Positions 40,254 to 48,092 of a stretch of DNA of 64,000 nucleotides are shown piece by piece; position 1 is the first letter of the stretch, and each line of letters starts with the position of its first letter. The translations under genes and the position numbers were made by a program. The DNA is from Paenibacillus sp. J45TS6 (GTDB lineage: Bacteria; Bacillota; Bacilli; Paenibacillales; Paenibacillaceae): contig NZ_BOSJ01000006.1 in NCBI RefSeq assembly GCF_018403285.1, forward strand, positions 186,001-250,000. The letters are read 5' to 3'. The notes beneath the pieces are model-generated. The model was not told the origin of the DNA and ran no database searches. It saw only the letters and a list, made by a program, of their open reading frames with translations.

Positions 40254-41088
40254 AATTGGCGGAATCGTGATCGGAGCTGTAATCATTATTGCTTTAATAG
40301 TGGTTAGTTTATTTGTAACACGTATCCCAAACGGTTATGTTGGCGTCGTTTATTCACCAAATGGGGGAGTAAAGGATAATACGCTAAGCCAAGGTTGGAA
40401 ACTGGTAGGGGCATTCGACAAGGTTACTAAATATCCAATTCGTATTCAAACGGTAGAATACAAGGATATTCAGATTGCAACTTCCGATGGTAAAAGTATC
40501 ACCATTGATTTTGCTTACAACTATCAAGTAGAACCAGATAAGGTATCATCCATTTTTAATAAATTTGGCCCGATTAGTATCGAAGAAATTGAAGACACCT
40601 ATTTGAAAACAAGATTTCGTGATGCCGCACGTAAAGGAATTTCTAAGTTTACTGTAATTGATGTATACGGAGAGAAATCATCGGATGCAGCAATCGATGT
40701 ACAACAACGTTTCTCTGATGACGTGGCAGGACTTGGTTTCATTGTTTCCAATGTAACGGTTGGGGTGCCGCAGCCAGATGCCAAAACACAAGAAGCTATT
40801 GATAAACGAGTAGAAGCTTCTCAAGAACTTGAACGTAAGACTACGGAGCTTGAGATTGCTAAGAAAGAAGCAGATAGAAAAAGAGTGGAAGCACAGGGTA
40901 ATGCTGATAAATTGTTAATTGAAGCAGAAGGCCAAGCCAAGGCAAATGAAGTGCTGCTGCAATCATTAACGGATGAATTAGTACAATATGAAACCGTGAA
41001 GAAATGGGATGGCGTATTACCGTATGTAAGTGGATCTAACACACCCGTGATCCAGCTGCCTACTCAGAAGGCGGAAACAAGTAAATAG
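40231..41088 (+). CDS. SPFH/prohibitin-like membrane scaffold protein
   Basis: 285 residues. N-terminal membrane helix (IGGIVIGAVIIIALIVVSLF, about 9-28), then the SPFH domain: RIPNGYVGVVYSPNGGVK, QTVEYKDIQIATSDGKSITI, DFAYNYQVEPDK, and IEDTYLKTRFRDAARKGISK. A coiled coil follows (QELERKTTELEIAKKEADRK RVEAQGNADKLLIEAEG), ending in a short hydrophobic/polar tail. Prohibitin-like proteins make membrane rings that organise proteases and microdomains. ATG 40231 has GAGGAGAG 5 bases upstream. Partner is likely the 52-aa protein. Confidence 0.9.
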   Translation: MKNLKTFKIGGIVIGAVIIIALIVVSLFVTRIPNGYVGVVYSPNGGVKDNTLSQGWKLVGAFDKVTKYPIRIQTVEYKDIQIATSDGKSITIDFAYNYQVEPDKVSSIFNKFGPISIEEIEDTYLKTRFRDAARKGISKFTVIDVYGEKSSDAAIDVQQRFSDDVAGLGFIVSNVTVGVPQPDAKTQEAIDKRVEASQELERKTTELEIAKKEADRKRVEAQGNADKLLIEAEGQAKANEVLLQSLTDELVQYETVKKWDGVLPYVSGSNTPVIQLPTQKAETSK

Positions 41089-41114
41089 CAATAGGGGGAG
41101 GAAACTCCCCTAAT
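41089..41114 (+). terminator. hairpin after SPFH gene
   Basis: TAGGGGGAG-GAAA-CTCCCCTA hairpin directly after the stop codon. The following T content is weak, so termination may be partial. Confidence 0.5.
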
Positions 41115-41170
41115 ACTTTATGCAATACCCTAAGTTCATCACGCAAGATGTATTCCATTTCATTGTGGTT

Positions 41171-41257
41171 TTCAGAGAACAAGCTGCAGTTGCCATGGGT
41201 GACAGAGTCTAATGTGGAATCTGGATCAACAAAACCCTTCGTAAAATAAAAAAATAA
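41171..41257 (+). pseudogene. duplicated 3' fragment of the flavoprotein gene at 39035
   Basis: About 85 bases closely match 39859-39944, the last codons of the CPDC flavoprotein (GAACAAGC-GCAGTTGCCATG, GTGGAATCTGGATCAACAAA and others). Small substitutions and indels introduce stops (TAATG in place of TTGTG), so it is not coding. It is a relic of a second copy or of a rearrangement that placed the SPFH pair between the two. Confidence 0.8.
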
Positions 41258-41368
41258 AGGAAGTTGTGATTTTCCATAGCTTTTTCTGTTTCAAGGATGG
41301 AGACAAGGTTAATAAAAAGTAAGACAAGTTATGGAAAAAAGTAGAATGTGAAATTGGAGTGATATCTG

Positions 41369-41707
41369 ATGTCAGAACAAACACATATGATTAATAAAGA
41401 TAAAGAAATGAAGCTTGACCAGGTAGAGAACGTGATAGAGCGAATGGATGCCGAGCAGAAAGAAGATATTTTGGAAAGCTTTGATGCGTTCAAACAATAT
41501 CTTAATAAACGCGTCTCACTCGGTGAATCTCTTGGTCTAAATGAAGAACAGTTGTCAAAAGTAGCCCAAAAAGTAGCGGATATTTTAGCAGCGAAGGAAG
41601 AACCGCGTAATCGGGAAGAAAAATTGCTTCAGGAACTTTGGAATGTTGCCGATCCAGAGGAGAAAGATACGCTGGCAAGCATACTTGTGCGGTTTGTTAA
41701 AAATTAA
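41369..41707 (+). CDS. DUF3243 family protein
   Basis: 112 residues. The DUF3243 (YmfJ-like) core is ILESFDAFKQYLNKRVSLGE, LGLNEEQLSKVAQKVADILA and the end EEKLLQELWNVADPEEKDTL ASILVRFVKN. Small, soluble and helical; function unknown. GGAGTGATATCTG precedes the ATG. Stands alone. Confidence 0.88.
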   Translation: MSEQTHMINKDKEMKLDQVENVIERMDAEQKEDILESFDAFKQYLNKRVSLGESLGLNEEQLSKVAQKVADILAAKEEPRNREEKLLQELWNVADPEEKDTLASILVRFVKN

Positions 41708-41955
41708 TCTGGATCATTTGTAGGCGGGTCCCTTAGGGGACCCAAAAAACATTAAAATGAAAATTTATTATATTTTTAATAACAACTTTGAAACTCTTTC
41801 ATCATTTACAACGTTTATAATATATCTAGAGCTGAAAAGTGCACAGAAATGAAAATTCACCCTGTTTTTGATGGATGTACAGTTTATTCGACTCTAGGAA
41901 CTAGTCAGATGATTTTCATTAGGGGAATCATGCTGAACATGAGGAGAGATGCAAG

Positions 41956-42510
41956 ATGAAAAAAACAATACTGGCAATAAGTTTATTAAGCGTGATTTTT
42001 ATGGGTTCCTTTACATATGGAAATTTGAATTATGAGGCATCGACGGTCTTAGCAAAACCAAAGAATCCCGAGATTCAGACGGAAAATAAAGATATAACGG
42101 ATACGACCAAAGAAACCATTTATATAACAAATATCAATAACATAGAAGGACAACTTGAAATTCAGGCAGATGATATCGAGTGGTTCGAAGGTAAGGCTGC
42201 GGATGAGGCTCTTGTCAAAAACGAACCGAATGCTGGCATCGACTATGCGCCAGATGGTTATTACATCGTTAATGACGAACCTTCGACTTACGAGCTAAAA
42301 GTTGCTCCTGATGCGGAAGTATTGGTGCAAATTTACGACCGTACAGGTCAACCAGAAGATATTGATATCAACTGGAACGAAAAAATCAGTCTTGAAAAAT
42401 TCATCGCTCTCTACAATCAGAAAGATAACTTAGATATGAGCCAATTCCCTTATCATGTTACCGTTCAAGATGGAGAAGTGATTCAAATCGTTCAGCAGTA
42501 TATTCCTTAA
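41956..42510 (+). CDS. secreted protein of unknown function
   Basis: 184 residues with a signal peptide (MKKTILAISLLSVIFMGSFTYG, cleavage probably near residue 22-33). The mature part is acidic and contains VNDEPSTYELKVAPDAEVLVQIYDR and a C-terminal IALYNQKDNLDMSQFPYHVTV QDGEVIQIVQQYIP, a beta-rich layout. No domain recognised. GAGGAGAGATGCAAG precedes the ATG. A hairpin identical to the one after the next gene lies downstream. Confidence 0.75.
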   Translation: MKKTILAISLLSVIFMGSFTYGNLNYEASTVLAKPKNPEIQTENKDITDTTKETIYITNINNIEGQLEIQADDIEWFEGKAADEALVKNEPNAGIDYAPDGYYIVNDEPSTYELKVAPDAEVLVQIYDRTGQPEDIDINWNEKISLEKFIALYNQKDNLDMSQFPYHVTVQDGEVIQIVQQYIP

Positions 42511-42542
42511 GTTATAACGTAAGGTTTATTATAAAAGAATAA

Positions 42543-42578
42543 CGAAAAGCCCCTTCCTACTAGGTAAGGGGCTTTTCG
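42543..42578 (+). terminator. hairpin terminator, first of two identical 36-base copies
   Basis: Perfect 14-bp-class hairpin (CGAAAAGCCCCTT...AAGGGGCTTTTCG, loop CCTACTAGGT), identical over 36 bases to 43406-43441. The GCTTTTCGTT end acts as T-run on the plus strand. Confidence 0.8.
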
Positions 42579-42745
42579 TTACAGACTGCAGGCAAACTAG
42601 TCAGCTGAATGGGTAGCATTACTTTTCAAAAACACTACTAGCACTCAGCCTTTAAATCCTGATCTTGAGGCACCGGATAATCATTGGGGATATTAATGGT
42701 GTAAACAGTTTTACACACATTAAATGAGGTTTATAGGAGGGAATT

Positions 42746-43360
42746 ATGAAGAATTTTATAAGTTTAACATTTAGCGTATTTTTGTGCCTTGCTTTGATAG
42801 CATGTTCAGGTGAGAATAATAATGCTCAAACTCCAGATGCACCAACAACTTCAGAAACATCAGAAACTACTAGCCAAGTAGATTATGGTCTAATGGACCT
42901 AGCTAATATTTATGAAGATTTAGGTGGAATAGTAGAAGATTCAGCACTGATCGTTGAAGTAGAAATTCCCGGTACAACAGAGGAAATAACTTACGGTGGT
43001 GCCGATTTTGTATTATCTGATGCAACAGTAGTTGATGTGATTTCAGGAGATACATCATATAGCAATGAAGAGATCGAGTTGTTTGAAGTGAAATCTTTTG
43101 ATATTAATCGAACCTTAGAAGATGGGAATCGTTTTATATTGTTTCTAGAAAAATATGAAGGACCAGTCTATGAGGAGGAAGCTTTTGTAATTATAGGAGC
43201 TTATCAAGGGAAGTTTAATATTGATGAAAACAATAATGTCGAATATAAAGCATCTGAATATAATGGAATCACTATTTTTCAATCCGAAATAACTCCAGTC
43301 TCTGTTGAACAATTCAAGCAAGAAATAAAAGATATAGTTAAGGAGCAACAAAAAAATTGA
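42746..43360 (+). CDS. lipoprotein of unknown function
   Basis: 204 residues. Lipoprotein signal: MKNFISLTFSVFLCLALIAC (lipobox LIAC, Cys20). A Thr/Ser/Pro linker (TPDAPTTSETSETTSQ) leads to a beta-rich domain: LIVEVEIPGTTEEITYGGADFV LSDATVVDVI, NRFILFLEKYEGPVY and FVIIGAYQGKF. No family recognised with confidence. More AT-rich than neighbours. The gene is bracketed by the two identical hairpins, as if it moved as a unit. Confidence 0.75.
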   Translation: MKNFISLTFSVFLCLALIACSGENNNAQTPDAPTTSETSETTSQVDYGLMDLANIYEDLGGIVEDSALIVEVEIPGTTEEITYGGADFVLSDATVVDVISGDTSYSNEEIELFEVKSFDINRTLEDGNRFILFLEKYEGPVYEEEAFVIIGAYQGKFNIDENNNVEYKASEYNGITIFQSEITPVSVEQFKQEIKDIVKEQQKN

Positions 43361-43405
43361 AGTTTTTAAAACGAAATTGATGAATTAATAGCCGTCTTTT
43401 AACGG

Positions 43406-43441
43406 CGAAAAGCCCCTTCCTACTAGGTAAGGGGCTTTTCG
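43406..43441. terminator. hairpin terminator, second identical 36-base copy
   Basis: Identical to 42543-42578. Between converging genes it can serve both strands. A small GCCGT/ACGGC hairpin lies immediately before it (43391-43406). Confidence 0.8.
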
Positions 43442-43479
43442 TCATTAAGGAGACGGATAAACATTGTTATGGAAGATAA

Positions 43480-44196
43480 TTATGGTGTCTCTGTCTCTGT
43501 AGTAGTATTTACTGCGCCGTTCTGTGCGGGTCCTCCGAATTCTTCATGAACTTGTATAGATATTGCATTCTGAGTTCCCTCTTCAAGAGTAATATTCACA
43601 ATGTCGTCAGCTTCTAGTTCGGTTGAAGGCATAGTAGTAGAGTCTGTAATCGTAATTTCCATTGTTTCATCCGTAAAAAGATTGTCCATACTTGGCGGTG
43701 CAGCTCCATCCGCTGGCATTGCAGGGACTGTTCCTTCAGGAGCTTCTCCTTGTTTTGGTGGAGTGGTTCCTGTTCCCGAGCCAGCAGCAGGCACTTCACC
43801 TTGCGGAGCCTCACCTTGCGGAGCCTCACCTTGCGGAGCCTCACCTTGCGGAGCCTCACCTTGCGGAGCCTCACCTTGCGGAGCCTCGCCTTGTGGAGCC
43901 TCGCCTTGTGGAGCTTCACCTGCTGGAGGTTTCCCTCCATTCCCTTCTCCAGGCTGGGTAGAAGAAGTATAGATGGTTAGTGTACTGCCTTCGATCGATT
44001 TAACTTTACCCAGTAACAGGGTGCCCTGTGTTTCTGAGCCGTTTGCATTTGCAGAAGTGGAAGTATCCGTTTCTGTTACTGCGGATGGATTCGACTGTGC
44101 ATCGTCTGTAGTTGATCCGCAGCCTGATAACAAGGTGAGAAGTAACGCACTCACTAGGCTCAAAGACGCAAGGGTTGAGCTTTTTTTTCGTTTCAT
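43480..44196 (-). CDS. lipoprotein with GEAPQ tandem repeat
   Basis: 238 residues from ATG 44196 (MKRKKSSTLASLSL), with AAGGAGAATTC upstream. Lipobox LLSGC (about residue 26). The segment LLLGKVKSIEGSTLTIYTSS is a small beta motif, interrupted by a run of GEAPQ pentapeptides (nine in a row) and a Gly/Pro/Thr stretch; it resumes as MEITITDSTTMPSTELEADD and a C-terminal ISIQVHEEFGGPAQ. The two beta parts together resemble DUF5666/OB-like domains that contain such inserts. The repeat probably forms a flexible linker in the cell wall. Confidence 0.8.
   Translation of the reverse strand: MKRKKSSTLASLSLVSALLLTLLSGCGSTTDDAQSNPSAVTETDTSTSANANGSETQGTLLLGKVKSIEGSTLTIYTSSTQPGEGNGGKPPAGEAPQGEAPQGEAPQGEAPQGEAPQGEAPQGEAPQGEAPQGEVPAAGSGTGTTPPKQGEAPEGTVPAMPADGAAPPSMDNLFTDETMEITITDSTTMPSTELEADDIVNITLEEGTQNAISIQVHEEFGGPAQNGAVNTTTETETP
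43801..43920 (-). repeat. 15-bp tandem repeat (8 units) encoding GEAPQ
   Basis: Eight direct 15-base units (plus-strand TTGCGGAGCCTCACC), five identical and three with one or two changes toward the 43920 end, inside the lipoprotein gene. In-frame unit changes would vary linker length without frameshift. Confidence 0.9.
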
Positions 44197-44394
44197 AATC
44201 GAATTCTCCTTCAATGTATGTGGTTTTTAAGATTTCATTAGTCTATTTTACGGTGTTCATATGAACTGAACATGTACGGAAATGCAAACTCAGCTGAAAA
44301 ATCCATGAATCAATAATGAAGTTATAGAGGACGTAGAACGATTACCTACTGCATATAATGCCTAGTGAGATCGCGAGATAAAAGAGGTGTAAAT

Positions 44395-45294
44395 ATGTAT
44401 GATTGTATTATTATCGGGGGAGGACCCGCAGGACTGAGTGCAGCGTTAGTCCTTGGACGATCCATGCGGGAAGTCCTCCTATTTGATCATGGAAAACCAA
44501 GACATGCACCTGCCCGTCATTCTCATGGTTTTATAACCAGGGATGGAGTTACACCATCTGAGTTCAGAAGACTAGCTCATATGGATCTAAGTGCGTACCC
44601 TACCATACAAAAGAAAGAGGAAGAAGTAGTAGATGTCCGCCATCATCATCGCGGAGGATTTGAAGTGCTGTCTTCCACTGGAACGCGCGAAACAGCCAGA
44701 ACATTACTTTTAAGTAACGGGATTCAGGAAAAATTACCTCAAATCAGAGGCTTAGACTCTTTTTATGGTCAGAGTTTGTTCAGTTGTCCTTACTGTGATG
44801 GTTATGAAATAAGAGGGAAGAAGCTTGTTCTCATTACGGAATCTAAGAATGCTTTTGCAACAGCACAGATCATTCAACATTGGAGTAAAGCATTAGTGTT
44901 ATGTACGAATGGACATTCCATAGTAACACCAGATCAATACCGGATGCTGCAAGTCCGAGGAATCCAGGTAACAGATCAGCCCATTCATGAGCTATTTGGT
45001 AAAGATGGCCAATTAGCAGGCATTGCATTTACCAATGGAGATAAGCTTTCCTGCGAAGCTGGATTTGTTACTCCACAGCTGTCACATTCAGGTCATCTTA
45101 GCTACAATCTACGTTGCCAATTGAATGACAAAGGAGCCATTCAGACGGATGGTTACGGTCGTACTTCGATTCGGGGAATCTATGCTGCTGGAGATAATTC
45201 TGTTATCACACCGACCCAGCTAGTCATTGCCGCAGGAGAAGGAAGTAGGGCGGCAATTGGGATCAACATGGATCTGATTCGTGCTGATTTTTGA
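44395..45294 (+). CDS. thioredoxin-reductase-like flavoprotein (CPYC)
   Basis: 299 residues from MYDCIIIGGGPAGLSAALVLG (FAD loop). Redox pair FSCPYCDGYEIRGK (about 131). The usual NADPH GxGxxG is replaced by LVLITESKNAFATAQII, so NADPH binding at that site is doubtful. C-terminal FAD contact IYAAGDNS. It may use another reductant or have a different partner, as in DlTrx-reductase-like proteins. Start 44395 has AGAGGTGTAAAT upstream. It resembles the 39035 protein in plan, but the two are diverged. Confidence 0.82.
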   Translation: MYDCIIIGGGPAGLSAALVLGRSMREVLLFDHGKPRHAPARHSHGFITRDGVTPSEFRRLAHMDLSAYPTIQKKEEEVVDVRHHHRGGFEVLSSTGTRETARTLLLSNGIQEKLPQIRGLDSFYGQSLFSCPYCDGYEIRGKKLVLITESKNAFATAQIIQHWSKALVLCTNGHSIVTPDQYRMLQVRGIQVTDQPIHELFGKDGQLAGIAFTNGDKLSCEAGFVTPQLSHSGHLSYNLRCQLNDKGAIQTDGYGRTSIRGIYAAGDNSVITPTQLVIAAGEGSRAAIGINMDLIRADF

Positions 45295-45303
45295 GCAAAA
45301 GAA

Positions 45304-45337
45304 AAGAAGACTCCCGTATATTTAAGGGGTCTTCTTT
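45304..45337. terminator. bidirectional terminator
   Basis: AAGAAGAC-CCC/GGGGTCTTCTT stem between the flavoprotein gene (+) and the yjcZ-like gene (-), with T/A runs on both sides. Confidence 0.75.
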
Positions 45338-45352
45338 ACGATTCTCATCTGC

Positions 45353-45496
45353 TTAGTAACTACAAAATGCACTGGCGATAATAACAAGAAGGATAAAGAG
45401 TACTAGAATTGCACCAATCGACGACTTAGATCCTCCGCCATATCCAAAATTATTACAACCACAATCGAATCCACCACTACGTTGATCATTGCTCAT
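45353..45496 (-). CDS. YjcZ family sporulation protein
   Basis: 47 residues, ATG 45496, stop 45353-45355. MSNDQRSGGFDCGCNNFGYG GGSKSS, then one membrane helix IGAILVLFILLVIIASAF ending CSY. The Gly/Tyr/Cys-rich start and hydrophobic end match YjcZ/YosM proteins found in spores of bacilli. GAGAGGAGG precedes the start. Role in the spore unknown. Such genes are usually expressed late in sporulation under sigma-K or sigma-G. Confidence 0.85.
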   Translation of the reverse strand: MSNDQRSGGFDCGCNNFGYGGGSKSSIGAILVLFILLVIIASAFCSY

Positions 45497-45604
45497 ATGA
45501 ACTGACCTCCTCTCAACAACCTCCTGCATCTTATGTATGGAGAGCGGCAGAAGATTGGGCTACTTGATAATCTGCCCGAAATTTGGGCGCGGCTTATCTT
45601 TAGG

Positions 45605-45633
45605 TTGTCATATGAACCAGAATACGTTATGCT
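45605..45633 (+). promoter_or_regulatory. promoter of MFS exporter leader
   Basis: TTGTCA (45605-45610), exactly 17 bases, TATGCT (45628-45633). Predicted start of transcription near 45640, giving a 165-base leader with two short ORFs. Confidence 0.7.
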
Positions 45634-45662
45634 AATGGATAAAATTTCAAGGGGAGATAATA

Positions 45663-45743
45663 ATGAACATTACATGTCTTATGAACAGTAACAAACGACA
45701 GAGAATAATGAGAAAAGGAGGAGATCATGATGAACAAAGTTAA
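45663..45743 (+). CDS. 26-aa leader ORF 1 of MFS exporter
   Basis: ATG 45663, 26 codons, TAA 45741-45743, preceded by AAGGGGAGATAATA. It is basic (MNITCLMNSNKRQRIMRKGG) and overlaps leader ORF 2 in another frame. First translated element after the promoter; likely regulatory. Confidence 0.55.
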   Translation: MNITCLMNSNKRQRIMRKGGDHDEQS

Positions 45744-45762
45744 TGCAGGGCATCCGGTGTAA
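45727..45762 (+). CDS. 11-aa leader ORF 2 of MFS exporter
   Basis: ATG 45727 to TAA 45760-45762, encoding MMNKVNAGHPV. A very strong AAAAGGAGGAG site precedes it, inside ORF 1. Its codons for Gly-His contain GGGCAT, one arm of a stem that competes with the exporter's ribosome-site hairpin. Confidence 0.55.
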   Translation: MMNKVNAGHPV

Positions 45763-45796
45763 CGTATATAGCCAAATGCCCTCTACATAGAGAGGG
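45748..45796 (+). promoter_or_regulatory. alternative hairpins controlling the MFS ribosome site
   Basis: CCCTCT (45779-45784) pairs with AGAGGG (45791-45796), hiding the exporter's Shine-Dalgarno. GGGCAT (45748-45753), inside leader ORF 2, pairs with ATGCCC (45776-45781), which shares three bases with the masking arm. The two are mutually exclusive, the usual design of translational attenuators before drug-resistance genes. Confidence 0.6.
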
Positions 45797-45804
45797 ATGT
45801 AACC

Positions 45805-47070
45805 ATGAATTTGTATGCATTTAAAAAGAGACATGCTCACTTTTTGCTCACAAGTATAGGAATTTCTCATATTGGCGATTGGATCTATCTGATTGCTATT
45901 AATTTAATGATTCTTCATATGACAGAATCCCCAGCAGCGGTCGGGCTATTATATATTCTTAGGCCCATTGCTACGATGATTACTGCAGGATTTGCCGGAA
46001 GTTTGGTAGACCGGTGGAATACACGGAATATGATGATTTGGCTTGATCTATTTCGGGCTGTTTTGATCCTCGCAGTTCCCTTTTTACCTTCTTTACCTCT
46101 TATTTATATCTTCGTATTTCTCATCAGTATGGCTAGTTCTTTGTTCGAACCGGCTTCACTCGCCTTCACCGTTTCTTTAATTCCTACTGCTTTACGTAAA
46201 AAATATAATGCATGGGTTTCTTTGACTCAGTCAGGTGCTTATGTTATTGGTCCTGCGGCAGCAGGTGGTTTGTTTGCCATATCGAGCAGTAAAACTGCGA
46301 TCATGGTAAATGGGATCTCATTTCTATTGTCAGCACTTCTTCTTACTGGTTTACCTAGTATGGGATCTGCCTCTACGCTTGCTCAGGAAGAAGCAGAGCA
46401 AAGTCGTGGTCCTATAAGTAAAAAGTGGAGGATGCTAAAAAAAGACTGGTGGGTCGTATGGCACTTTAGTAAAACACATGTAAAAGTAATCATGATCTAT
46501 GGACTATTTCATGGGATTATGATTATGGCTGCTGCTTTGGATTCACTGGAAGTTTCTTTTATAACACAAGTCATTCACAGCAGTGATTCACAGTACAGCA
46601 TGCTCTTAAGCATCACCGGAATTAGTTTTTTGCTAGGTTCATTTATTCAGACTCGTATGGTAGATAGACTGCATACCATGTTATTGCTGGGCTATGGTGC
46701 GTTACTATTTTCAACAGGTTATGTTGTTTACAGTTTTTCACATCATTTGGTTGTTGCAGGTATGGGGTTTGTTATCTTGTCATTCTTCCAAGCCTTTATG
46801 AATACAGGTTATTATACATACATCCAGAATGAAATTCCTGTCTCTATGATTGGTAGAGTTACGAGTGTGTACAGCTTAATTCAGTCCTTTCTTGAGATGA
46901 TTATGATCTGGCTGATTAGCAGGTTTGCTGAATTTCAAGATGTGAAATCAGCAGTAGTGTCCGCTTCATTGCTCCAGTGGATGGTCGCCATAGTACTGCT
47001 GGTTTATTGTATATACTTTATGTTGCTTGAACGACGAAAAGTAGATTCAACTTCGAGAGTCATCCAGTAA
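45805..47070 (+). CDS. MFS multidrug exporter (MefA/YfiS-like)
   Basis: 421 residues, about 12 membrane helices. The start has the MFS_3 pattern: ISHIGDWIYLIAINLMILHM, then ILRPIATMITAGFAGSLVDR WNTRNMMIWLD (motif A in DRWNTR), and SMASSLFEPASLAFTVSLIP, as in MefA and enterobactin-exporter-like drug transporters. Substrate likely a drug; macrolide is only a guess from the family. AGAGAGGG is the ribosome site, within a hairpin. The 3' end overlaps the convergent LysR gene by 24 bases. Confidence 0.88.
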   Translation: MNLYAFKKRHAHFLLTSIGISHIGDWIYLIAINLMILHMTESPAAVGLLYILRPIATMITAGFAGSLVDRWNTRNMMIWLDLFRAVLILAVPFLPSLPLIYIFVFLISMASSLFEPASLAFTVSLIPTALRKKYNAWVSLTQSGAYVIGPAAAGGLFAISSSKTAIMVNGISFLLSALLLTGLPSMGSASTLAQEEAEQSRGPISKKWRMLKKDWWVVWHFSKTHVKVIMIYGLFHGIMIMAAALDSLEVSFITQVIHSSDSQYSMLLSITGISFLLGSFIQTRMVDRLHTMLLLGYGALLFSTGYVVYSFSHHLVVAGMGFVILSFFQAFMNTGYYTYIQNEIPVSMIGRVTSVYSLIQSFLEMIMIWLISRFAEFQDVKSAVVSASLLQWMVAIVLLVYCIYFMLLERRKVDSTSRVIQ

Positions 47071-47943
47071 ATGTTGTAGACGTAACCAGTCTTGAATCGC
47101 TTGGAGAAACCTGCTGGCAGCTGGGGAAAGTTCTGATAATGAAGGGGCCGCAATCCCGATTAGACGGTATGGTTCTTCTTCAATGGGGATAACACGGACG
47201 GTATCAGGGAGTCTGGAAAGTACCATTTCAGGCAAAATGCTGATACCAAGTCCATGTTGAACCATCCCAATGATCGCCTGTTCTTCGGCAATTTCATATT
47301 TTATATTCAGCTTTGTTTTATGTTCTTTGATCATCGTCTCAATCTCATCATCACCTCCCCATTTTGGCATAATAAAGGGTTCATTACTCAGCGCAGTAAG
47401 AGAAACAGAAGGGGCTTCGGCAAGCGGATGTTCACTTGAAACGATACATACCATACGATCTTTCTTCAAAGGAATGTTGTCTAGCTGGGATTGTCCTTGC
47501 AGTGTAATAAAGCCAAAATCAACGACACCAGAAGTAATCCAGTTTTTAATTTCCGCATAGTCACCTTCTCTCAGTTTAATTTGTATCGCAGGAAATTCTT
47601 GGTGAAAAGATTTTATGACACCAGGAAGCCACTGAGAAGAGACGCTGGTAAAGGTACCTACGCGTACTGTGCCTGTCTGAATTCCATGAAGTAAATCAAT
47701 TTCTTGCTGCAGCATTTCCTGCCACTTTAGAATTTCTCTCATGTATTGGTAGATTCTTTCCCCATTTGTGGTGAGCTGAATTCCAGACTTCGCCCGGATA
47801 AGAAGGGGGAATCCGCAGTCTTTTTCTAGGCTTAAAATGGCGTGACTAACAGCAGATTGCGTTAAGTTAAGGATGGTGGCCGCTTTCGTCAAGCTGCCGA
47901 CTTCAACGACAGTACATAAAATCACATATTTAGTTATACTCAC
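47047..47943 (-). CDS. LysR-family transcriptional regulator
   Basis: 298 residues. N-terminal HTH: YVILCTVVEVGSLTKAATIL NLTQSAVSHAILSLEKDCGF, the classical LysR motif. The remainder is the two-lobed periplasmic-binding-like effector domain (TVRVGTFTSVSSQWLPGVIK and GLGISILPEMVL). It is divergent from the EamA gene 48093, its most likely target. GTG start with AAGGAG 8 bases upstream; a palindrome at 47958 overlaps that region. Effector unknown. Confidence 0.9.
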   Translation of the reverse strand: MSITKYVILCTVVEVGSLTKAATILNLTQSAVSHAILSLEKDCGFPLLIRAKSGIQLTTNGERIYQYMREILKWQEMLQQEIDLLHGIQTGTVRVGTFTSVSSQWLPGVIKSFHQEFPAIQIKLREGDYAEIKNWITSGVVDFGFITLQGQSQLDNIPLKKDRMVCIVSSEHPLAEAPSVSLTALSNEPFIMPKWGGDDEIETMIKEHKTKLNIKYEIAEEQAIIGMVQHGLGISILPEMVLSRLPDTVRVIPIEEEPYRLIGIAAPSLSELSPAASRFLQAIQDWLRLQHLLDDSRS

Positions 47944-47957
47944 AACGATTTCTCCTT

Positions 47958-47976
47958 ACATGAAAATGTTTCATGT
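47958..47976 (-). promoter_or_regulatory. palindrome upstream of LysR gene
   Basis: ACATGAAA-ATG-TTTCATGT, perfect 8-bp arms with 3-base centre, just above the LysR ribosome site and within the intergenic region shared with eamA. A probable autoregulatory site, with the T-N11-A pattern of LysR proteins. Confidence 0.5.
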
Positions 47977-48092
47977 TATGTATTATAAACATTCATTTTT
48001 CTAATGGAAAGACTTGTTATATACTTTGTCTTGCTCTTATGAGAGCGGCTAGCTGACATATATAACAGGGAATAAGGGAGAAGAAGAAAGAC

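Noticed and set aside
41725-41742. GGGTCCCTTAGGGGACCC hairpin after the DUF3243 gene as a terminator
   Set aside because: It is followed by A, not T, on the coding strand. It may be an mRNA-end structure but is not a convincing intrinsic terminator.
43801-43920. Possible CRISPR array
   Set aside because: Units are 15 bases, contiguous and in frame with a gene; there are no spacers.
43601-43980. Plus-strand open frames opposite the GEAPQ repeat, with repetitive products
   Set aside because: Fifteen-base repeats keep all frames open. Only the minus-strand frame has a signal peptide, lipobox and ribosome site.
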